A DNA stretch of 6,999 bases. Source: JAWKIJ01 sp041394325. GTDB taxonomy: Bacteria; Actinomycetota; Acidimicrobiia; Acidimicrobiales; Microtrichaceae. The notes under the pieces were generated by a model. The model made no database searches. It saw only the letters and a list, made by a program, of their open reading frames with translations, and was not told the DNA's origin. Positions 4,513 through 6,999 of the stretch are shown piece by piece. The DNA is taken from the NCBI GenBank assembly GCA_041394325.1, contig JAWKIJ010000003.1, forward strand, positions 1-6,999, written 5' to 3'. Numbering within the stretch: the first letter of the stretch is position 1; each line of letters begins with the position of its first letter. The translations under genes and the position numbers were made by a program.

Positions 4513-6993
4513 ATGCTCGCAATCGCTCTCAAGAGCCTCCGAGCGAACCTGCCCCGTCTTGTGGCCACCTTGGTGGCGATCGCCGTAGGCGTCGGCTTCC
4601 TCACCGCCGGCACCATGCTCACCGACTCGATCTCCAACTCGCTCGGCGGCGAGGTCGACACGGTGCTCTCCGGAGTCGACGTGGTCGTCACCACGCGTTC
4701 GATCTCCCAGGGCGGAACGGTCGGCGAGATCGATCCGGCGGTGCTCACAGAGGTCGAGAAGGTGCCGGGAGTCACCGCCGTCAGCGGCGCGATCAGCGCC
4801 ACCGTCCGCCTGCCGGACCCCACCGATCCCGACGAGGCTGCGGACTACGACGAAACCTCGGGTTTCCTCGGGGTTCACGCGTGGAGTGACGACCCCGCCG
4901 TCAACCTGTTGACGGTCGTCGAGGGACGCGCCCCCGCGGCGGACGGGGAGATTGCGCTCGACCGTGGCACGGTGGAGGATCGCCACTTCCGGGTGGGTTC
5001 TCGCCTCTCGCTCGCCACCGGATCGGGAAGACGCGAGGTGACCGTCGTCGGCGTCACTCAGATGGGTTCCCTCCGCAGCGGAATGAACGGAGGTACGGCG
5101 AGCGCCGTCCCCGCCTTCGCGAACGTCCTCGCCGGACCGGGTGCCAAGCTCTCCAACCTCCTCGTCGCCGGAACCGGTGCCGAGGCGACGCTGGCAGGGG
5201 CCGTACAACGAGTCCTGCCCGTCGGCCTGGTCGCACACACCGGTACGTGGTACCGAAACGAGCAGAAGGACCAGTTCAAGAGCATCACCGATGTCCTTCG
5301 ACCCGTCATCCAAGGCTTCTCGGCCCTCGCCATCTTCATCTGCGCCTTCGTCATCGCGAACACGTTCACCGTGGTGGTGACCCAGCGCACCCGCGAACTC
5401 GCCCTGATGCGGGCGGTAGCCGCAACACCGCTGCAGATCCGGCGCTCGTTACGGATCGAAGGGCTCGGGGTCGGCCTGCTGGGCAGCGTCCTCGGCATCG
5501 GTTTCGGTACCGCCCTCACGGCCGGGCTCGCGTCGCTCCTCGGTCACACCGCGAAGGACCTTCCGCCGGCATCGATCCACCTCACCCCCGGTGTCGTGAT
5601 CACCGGAATGCTGGTGGGCACGATCGTGACCTTTCTCGCCGTGCTCGTTCCCGCCTTCCGCGCCGGCCGGACCGCACCCGTGGCGGCCATGCGTGCGTCC
5701 GCGGTGGAGACCACCCGACCGAACCGGTTCCGAATGGGGCTCGCCGCAGTCCTGGTCGCAGGCGGGCTCGTCGGCCTGGTCGTCCCGAAGGCGCTCGCAG
5801 TCGGTATCGGTGCGTTCGCGTTCACCATCGGGATCATCGCCGCGGGTCCGGTACTCGCGCTGGGATTCGCCCGCCTCTGCCGGCCGGTCACGAGGCGCTT
5901 CGGGGTCTCCGCTCGCCTCAGCACCGACAACCTCGCCCGCAATCCGACGCGACCCTCCACGACCACCAACGCCCTCGTCATCGGCCTGCTGCTCGTCACC
6001 CTGGTGACGGTGGCAGGGAACTCCCTGAAGCGCTATTCGGTCAAGACGGTCTCGGACCACACCGCGGCCGACTTCATCATGTTGACCTCCGCGGGCAGTG
6101 TCCCCGAGACGATCCTCGCCGATGCGAGACGGCTCGAGGGGGTGACGGCATTCGCGCCACTCTCCTCCACCACCGTCAAGGTGGATGGCCACGGCTTCGG
6201 CCTCACGTCCACCGACCTCGGCCAGTTGCAGCGCATCTTCCGCCTCAAAGCCGGGTCCCTGGAGAATCTCGGACTCGACGGGGTCGCGACACCTGCGTTC
6301 GACACCACCAACAGACTCGGCGTCACCAAGATCTACACCGATGCGTTCGGCCGCGAGTACCCGCTCACGACCAAGGCCCTCTTCGACTTCAACCTCGACC
6401 TGTTCACCACCGGAGCCTTCGTGTCGCCCGAGCTCATGGAACGGATCGCACCGGGAACCGGCGTGACCGGCGCACTCGTCAAGGCGGACCCGGGCCAACG
6501 CGCGGAGGTGGGGCGCTCCCTTCGGCGCATCACCCACGACCAGGGCAACATCGTCGTGCTGCGGGGCAGCTTCTTCGCCACGTTCATCGAACGGATCTTC
6601 GACTTCCTCATCACGGCGGTGACCACACTGCTCGGCATGAGCGTCATCATCGCCTTGATCGGCATCGTCAACACGCTGACCCTCTCGATCTTCGAGCGAC
6701 GCAGGGAGTTGGGGCTCCTACGAGCGGTCGGGTCCACGACGCGCGACGTACGTCGCATGGTTCGATGGGAGGCACTGCAGATGGCTCTGCTCGGAACGAT
6801 CGTCGGCATTGCGTCCGGGCTAATCCTCGGCTACTTCCTGATCCGGGCGTCGGACCTCGGCGGGCTCCAGGTCCAATGGGGACGGCTCGGGATCCTGCTC
6901 GGTGTGGGCGTCGCCCTCGGCCTCGTTGCATCGCTGTTGCCAACCCGGAGGGTGTCGAAGGTGGGCATCCTCGACGCCATCGCCGCCGAGTAG
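4513..6993 (+). CDS. ABC transporter permease with two FtsX-type modules
   Basis: This 826-aa inner-membrane protein is the partner of the preceding ATPase. By eye there are about ten membrane helices: TM1 at about 16-37; an extracytoplasmic MacB-like domain at 40-262; a first FtsX module with helices near 266-288, 318-342 and 360-382; two helices near 408-452; one near 485-503; a second extracytoplasmic domain at 505-692; and a second FtsX module near 694-722, 754-778 and 790-810. The cytoplasmic coupling segments repeat: QRTRELALMRAVAATPLQIRR (291-311) and ERRRELGLLRAVG (728-740). Both modules lie in one chain, so one copy with an ATPase dimer could form the whole transporter. The ATG lies 3 bases after the ATPase stop. 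Relatives export lipoproteins, lipids or peptides, or work mechanically on envelope enzymes. No substrate can be assigned here. Confidence 0.93.
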   Translation: MLAIALKSLRANLPRLVATLVAIAVGVGFLTAGTMLTDSISNSLGGEVDTVLSGVDVVVTTRSISQGGTVGEIDPAVLTEVEKVPGVTAVSGAISATVRLPDPTDPDEAADYDETSGFLGVHAWSDDPAVNLLTVVEGRAPAADGEIALDRGTVEDRHFRVGSRLSLATGSGRREVTVVGVTQMGSLRSGMNGGTASAVPAFANVLAGPGAKLSNLLVAGTGAEATLAGAVQRVLPVGLVAHTGTWYRNEQKDQFKSITDVLRPVIQGFSALAIFICAFVIANTFTVVVTQRTRELALMRAVAATPLQIRRSLRIEGLGVGLLGSVLGIGFGTALTAGLASLLGHTAKDLPPASIHLTPGVVITGMLVGTIVTFLAVLVPAFRAGRTAPVAAMRASAVETTRPNRFRMGLAAVLVAGGLVGLVVPKALAVGIGAFAFTIGIIAAGPVLALGFARLCRPVTRRFGVSARLSTDNLARNPTRPSTTTNALVIGLLLVTLVTVAGNSLKRYSVKTVSDHTAADFIMLTSAGSVPETILADARRLEGVTAFAPLSSTTVKVDGHGFGLTSTDLGQLQRIFRLKAGSLENLGLDGVATPAFDTTNRLGVTKIYTDAFGREYPLTTKALFDFNLDLFTTGAFVSPELMERIAPGTGVTGALVKADPGQRAEVGRSLRRITHDQGNIVVLRGSFFATFIERIFDFLITAVTTLLGMSVIIALIGIVNTLTLSIFERRRELGLLRAVGSTTRDVRRMVRWEALQMALLGTIVGIASGLILGYFLIRASDLGGLQVQWGRLGILLGVGVALGLVASLLPTRRVSKVGILDAIAAE

Positions 6994-6999
6994 CGGTCG
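6994..6999. other. Window end just past the permease stop
   Basis: Only six bases follow the TAG stop, so whether the transporter operon continues cannot be seen. Confidence 0.9.

Noticed and set aside
3718..5313. A 531-codon open frame on the minus strand opposite the ABC transporter genes
   Set aside because: It spans two well-supported genes on the other strand, crosses their junction, and has the same shadow composition with no domain.
5449..6537. A 362-codon open frame on the minus strand inside the permease gene
   Set aside because: It is antisense to the second half of the permease and reads as low-complexity G/E/R/D-rich protein, typical of complementary high-GC frames.

Overview
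The window is high-GC, densely coding DNA that looks like an actinobacterial chromosome. An Acidimicrobiia-type member of Actinomycetota is my best guess, but this rests only on protein style, gene order and G/C-ending codons. Three transcription units are visible.

Region 1 (minus strand, about 1-2760) is the heat-shock chaperone operon dnaK-grpE-dnaJ, the usual actinobacterial order. It has a near-consensus SigA-type promoter (TTGACA, 17-base spacer, TACAAT) in a locally AT-rich patch. A degenerate HAIR-like element, the operator type bound by HspR, overlaps the -35. DnaK (616 aa) and GrpE (223 aa) are complete. They are joined by a GTGA stop/start overlap. Only the first 23 bases of dnaJ lie inside the window. 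If the usual gene order holds, hspR would follow outside the left edge.

Region 2 (plus strand, 2893-3657) is gpmA, the 2,3-bisphosphoglycerate-dependent phosphoglycerate mutase. It is divergent from dnaK across a 250-base regulatory interval.

Region 3 (plus strand, 3760-6993) is a two-gene ABC transporter of the MacB/LolCDE/FtsX type. It consists of a LolD-like ATPase followed, after 3 bases, by an 826-aa permease with two FtsX-type membrane modules and two large extracytoplasmic domains. The substrate cannot be read from the sequence.

The three chaperones act together: DnaK is the ATP-driven Hsp70, DnaJ delivers substrates and stimulates ATP hydrolysis, and GrpE exchanges nucleotide. gpmA is a glycolytic gene with no evident functional tie to them, and the transporter is a separate unit. 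I see no mobile element, CRISPR array, RNA gene or convincing new system. The most interesting part is the dnaK control region.
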